Shown here piece by piece: positions 1 to 7,691 of a stretch of DNA of 57,443 nt. A model generated the notes under the pieces. It was given only the letters and a program-made list of their open reading frames with translations. It was not told the DNA's origin and searched no databases. Every line of letters starts with the position of its first letter. Position 1 is the first letter of the stretch. The stretch covers positions 1 through 57,443 of the forward strand of contig JAAYPJ010000039.1 of NCBI GenBank assembly GCA_012519835.1, written 5' to 3'. The stretch is from Clostridiales bacterium (GTDB lineage: Bacteria; Bacillota; Clostridia; Peptostreptococcales; Natronincolaceae). The translations under genes were made by a program, and so were the position numbers.

Positions 1-30
1 AATTGTTTAATGATTGTTTGTATTTATTGC

Positions 31-60
31 TTGCAAACGTATATGTAGTTATGATAAAAT
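31..60 (+). promoter_or_regulatory. Probable sigma-A promoter of the c-di-AMP riboswitch operon
   Basis: A TTGCAA element at 31-36 is followed after 18 bases by TAAAAT at 55-60. Transcription would begin near 67-70, about 35 bases before the first conserved riboswitch stem. The match is ordinary and rests on sequence resemblance only. Confidence 0.45.
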
Positions 61-102
61 TAAGTGTAATAGCTATGAATTTATTTAGTATAATTAAAAA
101 AA

Positions 103-204
103 TCGCTGAATTCTGTAGAGAAGCGGGGGAACCAATCTTTTGGGGTGAATCCCATTTGGGATGGGCTGCCTTTGGCCCTAATCCGACAGCTAACTTCGTA
201 AGCG
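103..204 (+). ncRNA. Cyclic-di-AMP (ydaO/yuaA-type) riboswitch aptamer
   Basis: The segment carries the conserved blocks of the ydaO class in order: a CGCT stem strand at 104-107, the AGCGGGGGAACC block at 122-133, the GGGGTGAATCC block at 142-152, and AATCCGACAGCTAAC at 180-194 before TAAGCG at 199-204, which closes the outer stem with CGCT. In this family the aptamer binds cyclic di-AMP and usually switches downstream genes off, typically potassium uptake, osmolyte transport and cell-wall lysis genes. Here the first downstream genes are an opine-dehydrogenase-family enzyme and a B12-dependent mutase-like protein, an unexpected client. Confidence 0.92.
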
Positions 205-236
205 TAAAAAGGGGGAAATACATTCTGCCTATATTT

Positions 237-263
237 AGACTATGGTACCCCATGGTCTTTTTT
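237..263 (+). terminator. Intrinsic terminator, expression platform of the c-di-AMP riboswitch
   Basis: An 8-bp stem (GACTATGG with CCATGGTC, one T-G pair) closes a TACC loop and is followed by six T residues. It lies between the aptamer and the first gene, so ligand binding can be expected to favour this terminator, as in other members of the class. Confidence 0.85.
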
Positions 264-320
264 AGTCCTAAATTTTAATTTCTTGAACAAGATATAGAAG
301 ATTATTTTGGGGGTGATATT

Positions 321-1439
321 TTGGAAAGGGAACTTACTTATTGTATTATTGGAGCGGGTAACGGGGGAATTGCCATGGCGGGTTATCTCGCTATGGTTGG
401 GTATAAAGTTAACCTGTATAATAGAACATTGGCAAGGATATCTCCTTTAATGAGAGAACGGGTAATCTATCTTGAGGGTGAAGAAAAGGGATACGGGGTA
501 TTAAACAAAATCACGAATAATATAGAAGAGGCTATAGAAGATGTGGATATAATAATGGTAACCGTACCTGCCATGGGACATTATAATATTGCAAGGTCAA
601 TGGCACCCTACCTAAGGGATAACCAAATAGTAATATTGAGTCCCGGCAGAACCGGAGGAGCGTTGGAAGTATACGAGATTTTATTAAGAGAAAGAGAGAA
701 TAATAAAATTATAGTAGCGGAGGCACAAACCTTTATTTATGCCTGCAGGTCAACAGCGTTTAATCAGGCACATATATTTAAATCGAAAAAGGAAGTGACA
801 CTGGCTGCAATACCTGCTACGGAAACAAATTATGTATTAAAACTTGTCAACAAGGTTTATCCTCAGTTTATACCTGCAAAAGATGTTTTAGAAACCAGTA
901 TCAATAACTATGGCGCTATATTTCATCCTGCACCTACCCTTTTAAACAGCGGACATATTGAAAGATGTGCGCCCTTTGAATATTATATCGAGGGGATAAC
1001 GCCATCAATAGGAAATTTTTTAGAGAAATTAGATAAGGAAAGAATGGAGTTGGGTAGAATGCTTCAGATAAAGACATTATCCGCCATTGAGTGGTTGGAA
1101 GAAACCTATGCAGCAAAAGGCAAAACTATTTTTGAAGCGGTTCAAAATAATCCTGCATACAGGGGATTACAAGCGCCACAGGGACTGGACATAAGATATA
1201 TCTATGAGGATGTCCCTTACGGATTGGTACCCATGGAATCTATGGCCAATGTTTTAGGTATAAGAACCCCGGCCATAACCTCAATAATCGATATAGCCCA
1301 GTTGATGACCAACAGGAATTTCAGAGAGGAAGGCAGAACTGCGGACAGGCTTGGCCTGGAAGGGTTAAGTGTGGCTGAAATGCACATGTTGGCAAGGCGG
1401 GGAACGATAGTAAGAAAAGAACTGGAGGAGGTGGTTTAG
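321..1439 (+). CDS. NAD/NADP octopine/nopaline dehydrogenase family protein
   Basis: The 372-residue product belongs to the opine dehydrogenase family, whose members reductively condense an amino acid with a 2-keto acid, or run the reverse oxidation, using NAD(P)H. The N-terminal Rossmann domain shows the dinucleotide loop GAGNGG at residues 11-16. The C-terminal helical domain contains the conserved stretch NNYGAIFHPAPTLLNSG, whose His is the expected catalytic base region. The start is TTG, supported by a GGGGGTGAT ribosome site just upstream. The next gene overlaps the stop by one base, so the two are co-transcribed behind the c-di-AMP riboswitch. The substrate cannot be told from sequence. 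Family assignment is firm, pathway is not. Confidence 0.85.
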   Translation: MERELTYCIIGAGNGGIAMAGYLAMVGYKVNLYNRTLARISPLMRERVIYLEGEEKGYGVLNKITNNIEEAIEDVDIIMVTVPAMGHYNIARSMAPYLRDNQIVILSPGRTGGALEVYEILLRERENNKIIVAEAQTFIYACRSTAFNQAHIFKSKKEVTLAAIPATETNYVLKLVNKVYPQFIPAKDVLETSINNYGAIFHPAPTLLNSGHIERCAPFEYYIEGITPSIGNFLEKLDKERMELGRMLQIKTLSAIEWLEETYAAKGKTIFEAVQNNPAYRGLQAPQGLDIRYIYEDVPYGLVPMESMANVLGIRTPAITSIIDIAQLMTNRNFREEGRTADRLGLEGLSVAEMHMLARRGTIVRKELEEVV

Positions 1440-3082
1440 TGAAAAAAATAATAGGGTTAACACTCGGCAATTGTGTTCATGTGGCGGGTACAATGAATTA
1501 TTTGAATTTGGCGGAAAAAGAAGGCTATATAACAGAATTTACGGGTATAGGAATAAGCATTGAGGAATTAATTAAAATCATTGAGGACAAAAAACCGGAT
1601 ATTGTGGGGCTTTCATACAGACTTTCACCTGAACCGCTAAATAATATACTGAAGAATTTAAAAGAAAATATAGATGCATATGGACATTTGAAAAATATAG
1701 TCTGGTTATTCGGAGGAACAGAACCCACAGCATTGGTGGCGGAAAAATATAATATATTTGACAAAATATTTTACGGCACCGAGGATATAGACGAGGTGAT
1801 AGCCTATATAAAGGGTTGGGGAGATTTAGAAGAAGAAATATATCCAAACAGTCTTGTGGAAAGGATTAATTCTAAATACCCATATCCCATATTGAGGCAT
1901 CATCTAGGGCTCACATCCAAAAAAAGAACAATAGAAGCAATAGAAAAAATAGCTGATTCAAAGGTATTGGATATAATATCTATTGCACCGGATCAAAATG
2001 CTCAGGAGTTTTTCTTTGATCAGGAAAATATGGACGAGGGACTGGACGGGGCTGGCGGTGTGCCTATCAGAAATGAAAAAGACTTGCGGGACTTATATAA
2101 TGCGGCCCAGAGAGGAAATTATCCGCTGTTGAGGTCTTACAGCGGAACCAAAAATATACTGAGGTTTGCACAGGTCTTGCAAGATACTATAAATAATGCT
2201 TGGTGTGCGGTACCCTTGTTTTGGTATTCTGAATTGGACAAAAGGGGACCCAGGACATTAAGGGAGGCAATAATAGAAAATCAACAGGTTATGGCCTGGC
2301 ATGGAAAAAGAAATATACCGGTGGAGGTGAACGATCCTCATCACTGGAGTCTCAGGGATGCCCATGATGCGATAGGGGTGGCGGCTGCATATTTGGCGGC
2401 TTATAATGCTAAAAAAATGGGTGTAGGAAACTATATAGCACAGTTTATGTTTAACGTGCCGGCCCATATTTCTGCGGAAAATGACCTGGGGAAAATGTTG
2501 GCCAAGATAGAATTGATAGAAAGTTTACGGGATAAAAATTTCAATATTTATCGTCAAGCCAGGGCGGGATTGGCGAGTTTTCCGACCGATTTATACCAGG
2601 CCAAAGGTCAGTTGGCTGCTTCCGCATATTTGGCCATGGCAATTAAGCCTCATATATATCATGTGGTTGGGTTTTGTGAAGCCCATCATGCTGCGGAAGC
2701 GGAAGATGTGATAGAGTCTTGCAAAATAGTAAGAGGCATAATCAACAACGACTTTTTAGGGCATATAGACCTGACTAAGGATGCAAATGTTCAAAAAAGA
2801 AAAGAGGAATTAATGGTAGAAGCTAAAATTATTTTAGACGGTATAAAATCGCTCAACGAAGGAACCGAGGATCCCCTGTCGGATCCGGGTACATTGGTAC
2901 GGGCAGTAAAATTGGGGATACTGGATGCTCCACATCTTAAGGGCAACCCGGTGGCCAAAGGAAAATTAAAAACCAGAATGGTACAGAGTGCATTATTTGC
3001 ATACGATGAAACAAATTCCAGGATAATACCTGAAAAAGAAAGGATAGAAACCATACTGGGGGATGTATGCATAAATAGATGA
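1439..3082 (+). CDS. Fused B12-binding domain and glutamate-mutase-E-like barrel protein
   Basis: The 547-residue product starts at GTG behind a strong GGAGGAGGTGG site and overlaps the dehydrogenase stop. Residues 1-125 look like a cobalamin-binding Rossmann domain: CVHVAG at 12-17 keeps the His and Gly of the DxHxxG lower-ligand motif but has Cys in place of Asp, and FGG at 91-93 fits the later glycine pair. Residues about 200-547 resemble the TIM barrel of glutamate mutase component E, including the late block around ILDGIKSL and LGILDAPHLKGNPVAKGK. Glutamate mutase is normally two separate chains, so the fusion is unusual. I infer an adenosylcobalamin-dependent carbon-skeleton rearrangement, probably on an amino acid, supplying or using the dehydrogenase product. 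The reaction is unknown. Confidence 0.65.
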   Translation: MKKIIGLTLGNCVHVAGTMNYLNLAEKEGYITEFTGIGISIEELIKIIEDKKPDIVGLSYRLSPEPLNNILKNLKENIDAYGHLKNIVWLFGGTEPTALVAEKYNIFDKIFYGTEDIDEVIAYIKGWGDLEEEIYPNSLVERINSKYPYPILRHHLGLTSKKRTIEAIEKIADSKVLDIISIAPDQNAQEFFFDQENMDEGLDGAGGVPIRNEKDLRDLYNAAQRGNYPLLRSYSGTKNILRFAQVLQDTINNAWCAVPLFWYSELDKRGPRTLREAIIENQQVMAWHGKRNIPVEVNDPHHWSLRDAHDAIGVAAAYLAAYNAKKMGVGNYIAQFMFNVPAHISAENDLGKMLAKIELIESLRDKNFNIYRQARAGLASFPTDLYQAKGQLAASAYLAMAIKPHIYHVVGFCEAHHAAEAEDVIESCKIVRGIINNDFLGHIDLTKDANVQKRKEELMVEAKIILDGIKSLNEGTEDPLSDPGTLVRAVKLGILDAPHLKGNPVAKGKLKTRMVQSALFAYDETNSRIIPEKERIETILGDVCINR

Positions 3083-3191
3083 AAAACATAGTTTCCTAGT
3101 TTTTGCTATTCTGAGACGGACAGAATAAACGGAGCCCGCGAAGGATCTTTCTTGTGAAACAGAGTAGAAGGCAGACTTGTATGTATGCCCG
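3083..3191 (+). other. Unassigned spacer after the mutase gene
   Basis: No gene is visible here. The stretch is richer in G and C than its surroundings and has several short complementary segments, but I could not match it to any known RNA class. Confidence 0.3.
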
Positions 3192-3225
3192 GGGTGGACA
3201 AATTTGTCCGCCCTTATATTTTTAC
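3192..3225 (+). terminator. Probable terminator of the dehydrogenase/mutase operon
   Basis: An 11-bp self-complementary hairpin (arms GGGTGGACAAA at 3192-3202 and TTTGTCCGCCC at 3203-3213) is followed by a T-rich run, TTATATTTTT. The arms abut with no formal loop, so the tip must open by a few pairs. Confidence 0.55.
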
Positions 3226-3254
3226 AAATAAGAAATTTTATTACATCATATATA

Positions 3255-3288
3255 ATGACACAGGATTGTCACATTTTTGCTATATAAT
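3255..3288 (+). promoter_or_regulatory. Direct-repeat operator and -10 box before the response regulator
   Basis: ATGACAC (3255-3261) and TTGTCAC (3266-3272) lie 11 bases apart, start to start, and a TATAAT box at 3283-3288 follows 10 bases after the second half-site. There is no good -35 hexamer. This layout, with 11-bp direct repeats occupying the -35 region, is typical of activation by an OmpR/PhoB-type regulator. The same layout recurs at 5433-5466. Confidence 0.6.
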
Positions 3289-3312
3289 GATAACATAAGG
3301 CGGTGAAAGCAT

Positions 3313-3990
3313 ATGGCGGGAAGCACAATATTATTGGTAGAAGACGAAAAAAACCTAAGAAAATTGATAAGAACCTACCTGGAAAGGGAAATGATAAATG
3401 TTGTAGAGGCGGCAGATGGTAAAGAAGCGTTGGAGTTATGGGAAGAGGAAAAGTATGATTTGGTAATATTGGATGTCATGCTGCCTGAATATGATGGATG
3501 GACGGTCTGTAAGCGAATTCGCCAAAACAGCCATATACCTATTATTATGCTCACAGCCAGAAGTGAGGAGGACGATAAGCTGTTTGGATTTGATTTAGGG
3601 GTGGACGATTATGTTACTAAGCCCTTCAGCGTAAAAGAATTAATAGCCAGAGTCAAGGCACTGTTAAAGCGAAGCAATCATCAGTTAATGATCGAAGTGA
3701 TAGAAGTCGGGGAACTAAAAGTAGACAAAAAGATGCATCAGGCCTTTTTACATGATGAGCCCTTGGATTTAACCCCTAAGGAATATGATTTACTACTGGT
3801 TTTTTTACATAACCAAAACCAAGCCTTAACCAGAGAAATCATTTTAGACAGGGTCTGGGGATATGATTATTATGGTGACCTGAGAACAGTGGATACACAT
3901 GTAAAAAGATTGAGAAAAAAGTTAAAACATATGGGTAAACAGATTGTAACTGTTAGGGGTTTAGGATACCGTTTTGAGGTGACAAATTGA
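3313..3990 (+). CDS. OmpR/PhoB-family response regulator
   Basis: The 225-residue product has a receiver domain at 1-120 with the acidic pair E10/D11, phosphoacceptor D54, T81 and K103 in TKPF. A winged-helix DNA-binding domain at about 130-225 ends in the usual RGLGYRF motif. The ATG is preceded by GGCGGTGAAAG. The histidine kinase gene overlaps its stop by three bases, so the pair is one operon. The operator-like repeats just upstream suggest autoregulation. The sensed signal is unknown. Confidence 0.93.
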   Translation: MAGSTILLVEDEKNLRKLIRTYLEREMINVVEAADGKEALELWEEEKYDLVILDVMLPEYDGWTVCKRIRQNSHIPIIMLTARSEEDDKLFGFDLGVDDYVTKPFSVKELIARVKALLKRSNHQLMIEVIEVGELKVDKKMHQAFLHDEPLDLTPKEYDLLLVFLHNQNQALTREIILDRVWGYDYYGDLRTVDTHVKRLRKKLKHMGKQIVTVRGLGYRFEVTN

Positions 3991-5432
3991 AAAAACAATC
4001 TATTACAAGCAAGATATTATTTTTGTTTATTATTTTTACGATCATAATTATAGGTATTTTTTGGGTATTGCAAGATCAATTTTTGAATCGCTTTTATATA
4101 TATAATAAGGTAAAGCAGGTAAAGGGTTATGGTATAAGAATCCACGAACAGATCAGGGATGGCAATATGGATGAGGAAATCGGGGATTACATCGAAGCTG
4201 TTGTAGAGGAAATCGACGGGCGCATGTTGATCATCGATTCAAATGATAATATCATATATCAAGCAGGAAGGGTTCACATGAACCGTGCCGGTAAAATACC
4301 CGGCATATATTTGAAACAAGCCAGGGAGGGTAAGGTTCAATATTATCATGTTTTGGACCAACAATCCGGACATGGACACGGTTTGGGCCAGTCCAAACAT
4401 ATGGATTTATTGACCGTATTAGTACCCCTTGAAAATCAAATTTATTTTTTTCAAACCCCTTTACAGCCCATAGAAGAAGCTGTTGCAATCAGTCAAAAAT
4501 TTACACTGTATCTGCTTTTCATTGCTTTTTTTGTTGCATTGATTTTATCATGGTTTTTTTCAAGAACAATCACAAATCCGCTGTTACATTTAAATGAGGT
4601 AGCTCGTCAAATGGGGGAGTTAAATTTTGATGTAAAATGTGAAGAAGATAGGGGAGATGAGATTGGTGACTTAGGCAGAACGTTGAATTTTTTGACAGAG
4701 AAATTAAAAAACACAATCGAGGCACTCCGGGAAGAATTATTAAAAGAAAGAAAAATAGACAAAATGCGCAAACAATTTATTGCCCGAGTTTCTCATGAAT
4801 TACAGACTCCGATTTCTTTAATACGGGGATATACCGAAGCACTGCAGGATGGGATGGCTACGAACAAAGATGAAGAAGAGGAATATTTCGGCATTATTGA
4901 AGGTGAAACTATTAAAATGAGCAATCTAATAAGGGATCTGTTGGATTTGGGACAGTTAGAATCAGGAAGTTTCAAAATCAACATGGAATCATTTAATATT
5001 ATTACGATGATAGACCAAAGCCTGTCAAAATTTGAATTACTAAAAAAAGAAAAGAATCTGAGATTTCAGATGGTCAGGGAAACCGATTGGGAAGATGTTA
5101 TCGGGGACGAATATAGGATCGAGCAAGTTATTACAAATTTACTTCAAAATGCAGTAAACCATTGTGATGTAGGCGGTTTAATTGATATCACGGTTCAGGA
5201 GGAAAATGATAGGATCAAAATAAACATTTATAATGATGGGAAACAAATCGGAGAAGAAGAGAAGGAAGCTATTTGGCAAAGTTTTTATAAAACAGAAGAA
5301 GGCAAAAAGGGAACGGGACTTGGCCTGGCAATAGTCAGGAGCGTTTTGCAGCTCCATGAAAGTGAATATGGCATTATGAACCAAGAATCAGGCGTAACAT
5401 TCTTTTTTACATTAAACAAAAGTTTCTCATAG
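3987..5432 (+). CDS. Membrane sensor histidine kinase
   Basis: The 481-residue protein has one transmembrane segment at about 9-28, an extracytoplasmic sensor region to about 170 that contains a His-rich patch (GHGHGLGQSKH), a second membrane segment at about 173-192, a HAMP linker, a HisKA domain with the phosphoacceptor in RVSHELQTP (about H270), and a HATPase domain with NLLQNAVNH and GTGLGLAI. It would phosphorylate the regulator encoded immediately upstream. The start is TTG inside the regulator stop region, with GAGGTGA as ribosome site. The His-rich sensor patch could bind a metal ion, but this is speculation. Confidence 0.92.
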   Translation: MKKQSITSKILFLFIIFTIIIIGIFWVLQDQFLNRFYIYNKVKQVKGYGIRIHEQIRDGNMDEEIGDYIEAVVEEIDGRMLIIDSNDNIIYQAGRVHMNRAGKIPGIYLKQAREGKVQYYHVLDQQSGHGHGLGQSKHMDLLTVLVPLENQIYFFQTPLQPIEEAVAISQKFTLYLLFIAFFVALILSWFFSRTITNPLLHLNEVARQMGELNFDVKCEEDRGDEIGDLGRTLNFLTEKLKNTIEALREELLKERKIDKMRKQFIARVSHELQTPISLIRGYTEALQDGMATNKDEEEEYFGIIEGETIKMSNLIRDLLDLGQLESGSFKINMESFNIITMIDQSLSKFELLKKEKNLRFQMVRETDWEDVIGDEYRIEQVITNLLQNAVNHCDVGGLIDITVQEENDRIKINIYNDGKQIGEEEKEAIWQSFYKTEEGKKGTGLGLAIVRSVLQLHESEYGIMNQESGVTFFFTLNKSFS

Positions 5433-5466
5433 TTGTCACAAAGTTGTCACCTTAAGAGTGTATATT
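5433..5466 (+). promoter_or_regulatory. Direct-repeat operator and -10 box before the secreted protein gene
   Basis: Two exact copies of TTGTCAC (5433-5439 and 5444-5450) are spaced 11 bases start to start. TATATT at 5461-5466 follows after 10 bases. Repeat period and distance to the -10 box are identical to the site at 3255-3288, so both promoters are probably controlled by the adjacent regulator. Confidence 0.65.
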
Positions 5467-5508
5467 AACATTGTAAAGAAAAATCACGAAAAGGTCAGGA
5501 GGGATAAA

Positions 5509-6045
5509 ATGAATAAGAAAACAAAAGTATTATTGATAGCGCTAGGTTTAGTAGTGCTGATGGCGGTACCTGCATTTGCAAGCCAAGGTACATTAGGTAA
5601 TCACAGGTTTTCATGGGGAGCAGGCAGACAATCAAATATTGAAATAATAGCGGAAAAGACCGGAATTCCTGTTGAAAAGTTGTTAAAAGAAAGAGAATCA
5701 GGATCAAATTGCAAGGAACTTTTGGAGAGATACGGTTTAAATACTGAAAAAATCAGGGAGGAAGTAAGGGAAGCGAGATTGGACCAACGACTTCAAGTAG
5801 TAAATGAAAAGGTTAAGGCAGGTGACATTACCAAAGAAGAAGGGGATACAATAAAGAAAAGGATACAATCCCATAGATTTTTGCAAGACTGCAACGGCCC
5901 CCATCATGGAGAACGTGAAGGCATGAAACTGAATCTAAAGCGGGGGGAAGGCGCCTGTGAATATAGGCAAGGTGCAGGCGGACAACATAAACATGGCGCC
6001 GGCAGGCAACGTATCTATGAAAAAGGCCAAATATTTGGGAAATAA
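5509..6045 (+). CDS. Secreted small protein, predicted target of the two-component system
   Basis: The 178-residue product has a clear signal peptide (Lys-rich start, hydrophobic core, AFA-S cleavage region near residue 24). The mature part has an amphipathic, charged helical region with LxxRxGLNTEKIREEVREAR-like repeats and a Gly/His-rich, cationic tail. The short domain around residues 95-125, with KVKAGDITKEEGDTIKKR, resembles the DUF2680/YckD type of secreted Firmicutes proteins. I chose the ATG at 5509 because AGGAGGG lies just before it. It follows the kinase after 76 bases but has its own regulated promoter. A role in envelope stress or metal binding is plausible, not shown. Confidence 0.75.
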   Translation: MNKKTKVLLIALGLVVLMAVPAFASQGTLGNHRFSWGAGRQSNIEIIAEKTGIPVEKLLKERESGSNCKELLERYGLNTEKIREEVREARLDQRLQVVNEKVKAGDITKEEGDTIKKRIQSHRFLQDCNGPHHGEREGMKLNLKRGEGACEYRQGAGGQHKHGAGRQRIYEKGQIFGK

Positions 6046-6070
6046 TTAATTTGAAAAAACAATGGTTGCA

Positions 6071-6089
6071 GGGCGAGCTTTGCTCGCCC
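6071..6089. repeat. Short GC-rich hairpin of a recurring intergenic family
   Basis: GGGCGAGC and GCTCGCCC form an 8-bp perfect stem with a TTT loop. Very similar hairpins stand after other genes at 6950-6962, 11873-11891 and 26623-26643. Confidence 0.6.
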
Positions 6090-6093
6090 GCTT

Positions 6094-6130
6094 GGACACA
6101 GAAAGAATCGTATTTTTGTGTCCCTTTTTT
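6094..6130 (+). terminator. Terminator after the secreted protein gene
   Basis: GGACACA and TGTGTCC pair around a 16-base loop and are followed by CTTTTTT. The neighbouring gene on the opposite strand ends at 6132, so the two transcription units converge here. Confidence 0.75.
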
Positions 6131-6131
6131 G

Positions 6132-6713
6132 TTATTTGTTAAACTTCAATTCCACGCTCTCCCCGCTTTCAAAAATAAAATCCATATCAAAATCGACAAC
6201 ATTGTCACGTCTAATTTTTAGTGCTGTCAGGGTTCCGTTTATTATTTTGGTCACATCCGACAATGAAGCCCCGGGTATTTTTTTCAATAATTTTTCTATT
6301 TCTCTTGATGCCTCTTCATGTTCTATTTTTGTCGTTTTTCCTTCTATTATGGTTTCTACACTACTTTTTTTATTTGAGGGTCCTTTTACATACTTCATGT
6401 CTATTTTATCATCGTTTGTAAGTTTAATGTCCAATTCGAATTTATTGATTTGGTCTAATGTAAATCCAACTGTAGAACTCGGGGTGACGGGTTTCGGCAC
6501 ATTTGGCATTATATTATCCTTCGTTCTTTTATCATCAACTTCTGCGCTGTTATCTACCCTGGGTTGGTCCATATTTATATTTTTATACATGTCCGGTTGT
6601 TCAGATTTGTTACTATTTTCGGGATTAAGCCGCTTTGGGGTTGTACAAGATGTAAAAATAAGTAAAAACAATAACAATATCATAAATACAAATTGCATCT
6701 TCTTTATTTTCAA
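6132..6713 (-). CDS. Lipoprotein with YusW-like domain
   Basis: The 193-residue product begins with a lipoprotein signal ending in the lipobox IFTSC at about residue 22. A low-complexity linker rich in Asn, Asp and Pro leads to a C-terminal domain of about 110 residues with alternating charged beta strands (FELDIKLTNDDKIDMKY and DFDMDFIFESGESVELKF) that resembles the YusW family of Bacillus. The start is TTG; GGGAGG lies nine bases upstream. Function of the family is not known. It is transcribed alone and converges on the secreted-protein gene. Confidence 0.7.
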   Translation of the reverse strand: MKIKKMQFVFMILLLFLLIFTSCTTPKRLNPENSNKSEQPDMYKNINMDQPRVDNSAEVDDKRTKDNIMPNVPKPVTPSSTVGFTLDQINKFELDIKLTNDDKIDMKYVKGPSNKKSSVETIIEGKTTKIEHEEASREIEKLLKKIPGASLSDVTKIINGTLTALKIRRDNVVDFDMDFIFESGESVELKFNK

Positions 6714-6949
6714 TTTTATATGCCTCCCAAATAATTTTTGTTGAAACAGGGGTATTCAATCAATAACTTGTTAAATATATTGTTTCTTAATGAGACGTTA
6801 TATATGTACCTACAGTAAAAAAACAAAATTTTAAGCATAAGAAAGGGATAAAGGTGTAAAAATAGAACATATTGAATATAAACAAATTATGGGACAAGTT
6901 CTACTTTTATAAATTGTGGGACAGGTTTTGCTCTAATAAATCGCAGAGA

Positions 6950-6962
6950 CGGGCTTTGCCCG
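6950..6962. repeat. Short GC-rich hairpin of the recurring family
   Basis: CGGGC, a TTT loop and GCCCG make a 5-bp stem directly before the glycosylase gene. It is a weaker relative of the hairpin at 6071-6089. Confidence 0.45.
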
Positions 6963-6985
6963 CCCACTTAGAAAGGAAGAAATGC

Positions 6986-7597
6986 ATGAAATTAAAGAGG
7001 GAATTTTATAGCAGGTCGACACTTGATGTTGCAAGGGATTTGTTGGGGAAAAATTTAGTTCATTATACCGATGGGGAAAGACTGGTTGGGAAAATTGTTG
7101 AAGCTGAAGCTTATATCGGTCCTGTTGATAAAGCCGCGCATAGCTATAGAGGAAAAACGGAGAGAAATGAGGTTATGTTCGGGCCCCCTGGACATGCATA
7201 TGTTTATAAGATTTATGGTGTGTATAATTGTATGAACACCATAACCCAAAAAGAAGGGGAGGGCACGGGAGTCTTGATCAGGGCAGTAGAACCGGTGGAA
7301 AATATTGAAATAATGGCACATAACAGGTATGGTATGTCTGTAGGGGAACTGGGAAAAAAGCAGATACTTAACCTGACAAGCGGCCCTGCTAAATTGTGTA
7401 TAGCTATGGGCATTACCAATAAAAACAACAATGGTATGGATCTTTATGGTGATACATTATGGATTGAAGAAGGTGCAGAAAATGAAACATTTGAAATTGT
7501 AGAAACTACCAGGGTAAACATAGACTATGCAGAGGAAGCCGTACATTTTCCCTGGAGATTTTATATCAAGGACAATCCTTTCGTTTCCGTTAAATAG
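6986..7597 (+). CDS. mpg: 3-methyladenine DNA glycosylase (AAG/MPG family)
   Basis: The 203-residue product removes alkylated purines such as 3-methyladenine from DNA. It shows the family landmarks: LLGKNLVH, the catalytic region GKIVEAEAYIGPVDKAAHSY with the active-site Glu, the intercalating YVYKIYGVYNCMN strand, GVLIRAVEP, and the Gly-Pro-Ala-Lys-Leu block LTSGPAKLC. I start it at 6986 because AAAGGAAG lies at the right distance and because the upstream 114 bases in frame contain the hairpin repeat. Length matches the family. Confidence 0.93.
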   Translation: MKLKREFYSRSTLDVARDLLGKNLVHYTDGERLVGKIVEAEAYIGPVDKAAHSYRGKTERNEVMFGPPGHAYVYKIYGVYNCMNTITQKEGEGTGVLIRAVEPVENIEIMAHNRYGMSVGELGKKQILNLTSGPAKLCIAMGITNKNNNGMDLYGDTLWIEEGAENETFEIVETTRVNIDYAEEAVHFPWRFYIKDNPFVSVK

Positions 7598-7691
7598 GGA
7601 AAATATATGAACCACTGCCAAAACTTACATTGTCCACTTATGATTTATCTGTGATAGAATTTTTAATATAAAATCTGGGAAGGTGGTTTGA

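Noticed and set aside
3-278. A 91-codon open frame at the left edge
   Set aside because: It runs through the c-di-AMP aptamer and terminator, has no ribosome site and no protein-like composition.
3192-3213. Palindrome after the mutase gene as a regulator-binding site
   Set aside because: Its position after a stop codon and the following T-rich run fit a terminator better.
6118-6744. A 208-codon open frame on the plus strand
   Set aside because: It is the shadow of the lipoprotein gene on the minus strand, which has a lipobox, a ribosome site and a recognisable domain.
6872-6985. A 38-residue N-terminal extension of the DNA glycosylase
   Set aside because: It is encoded by a hairpin repeat region and is absent from the family; the ATG at 6986 has its own ribosome site.
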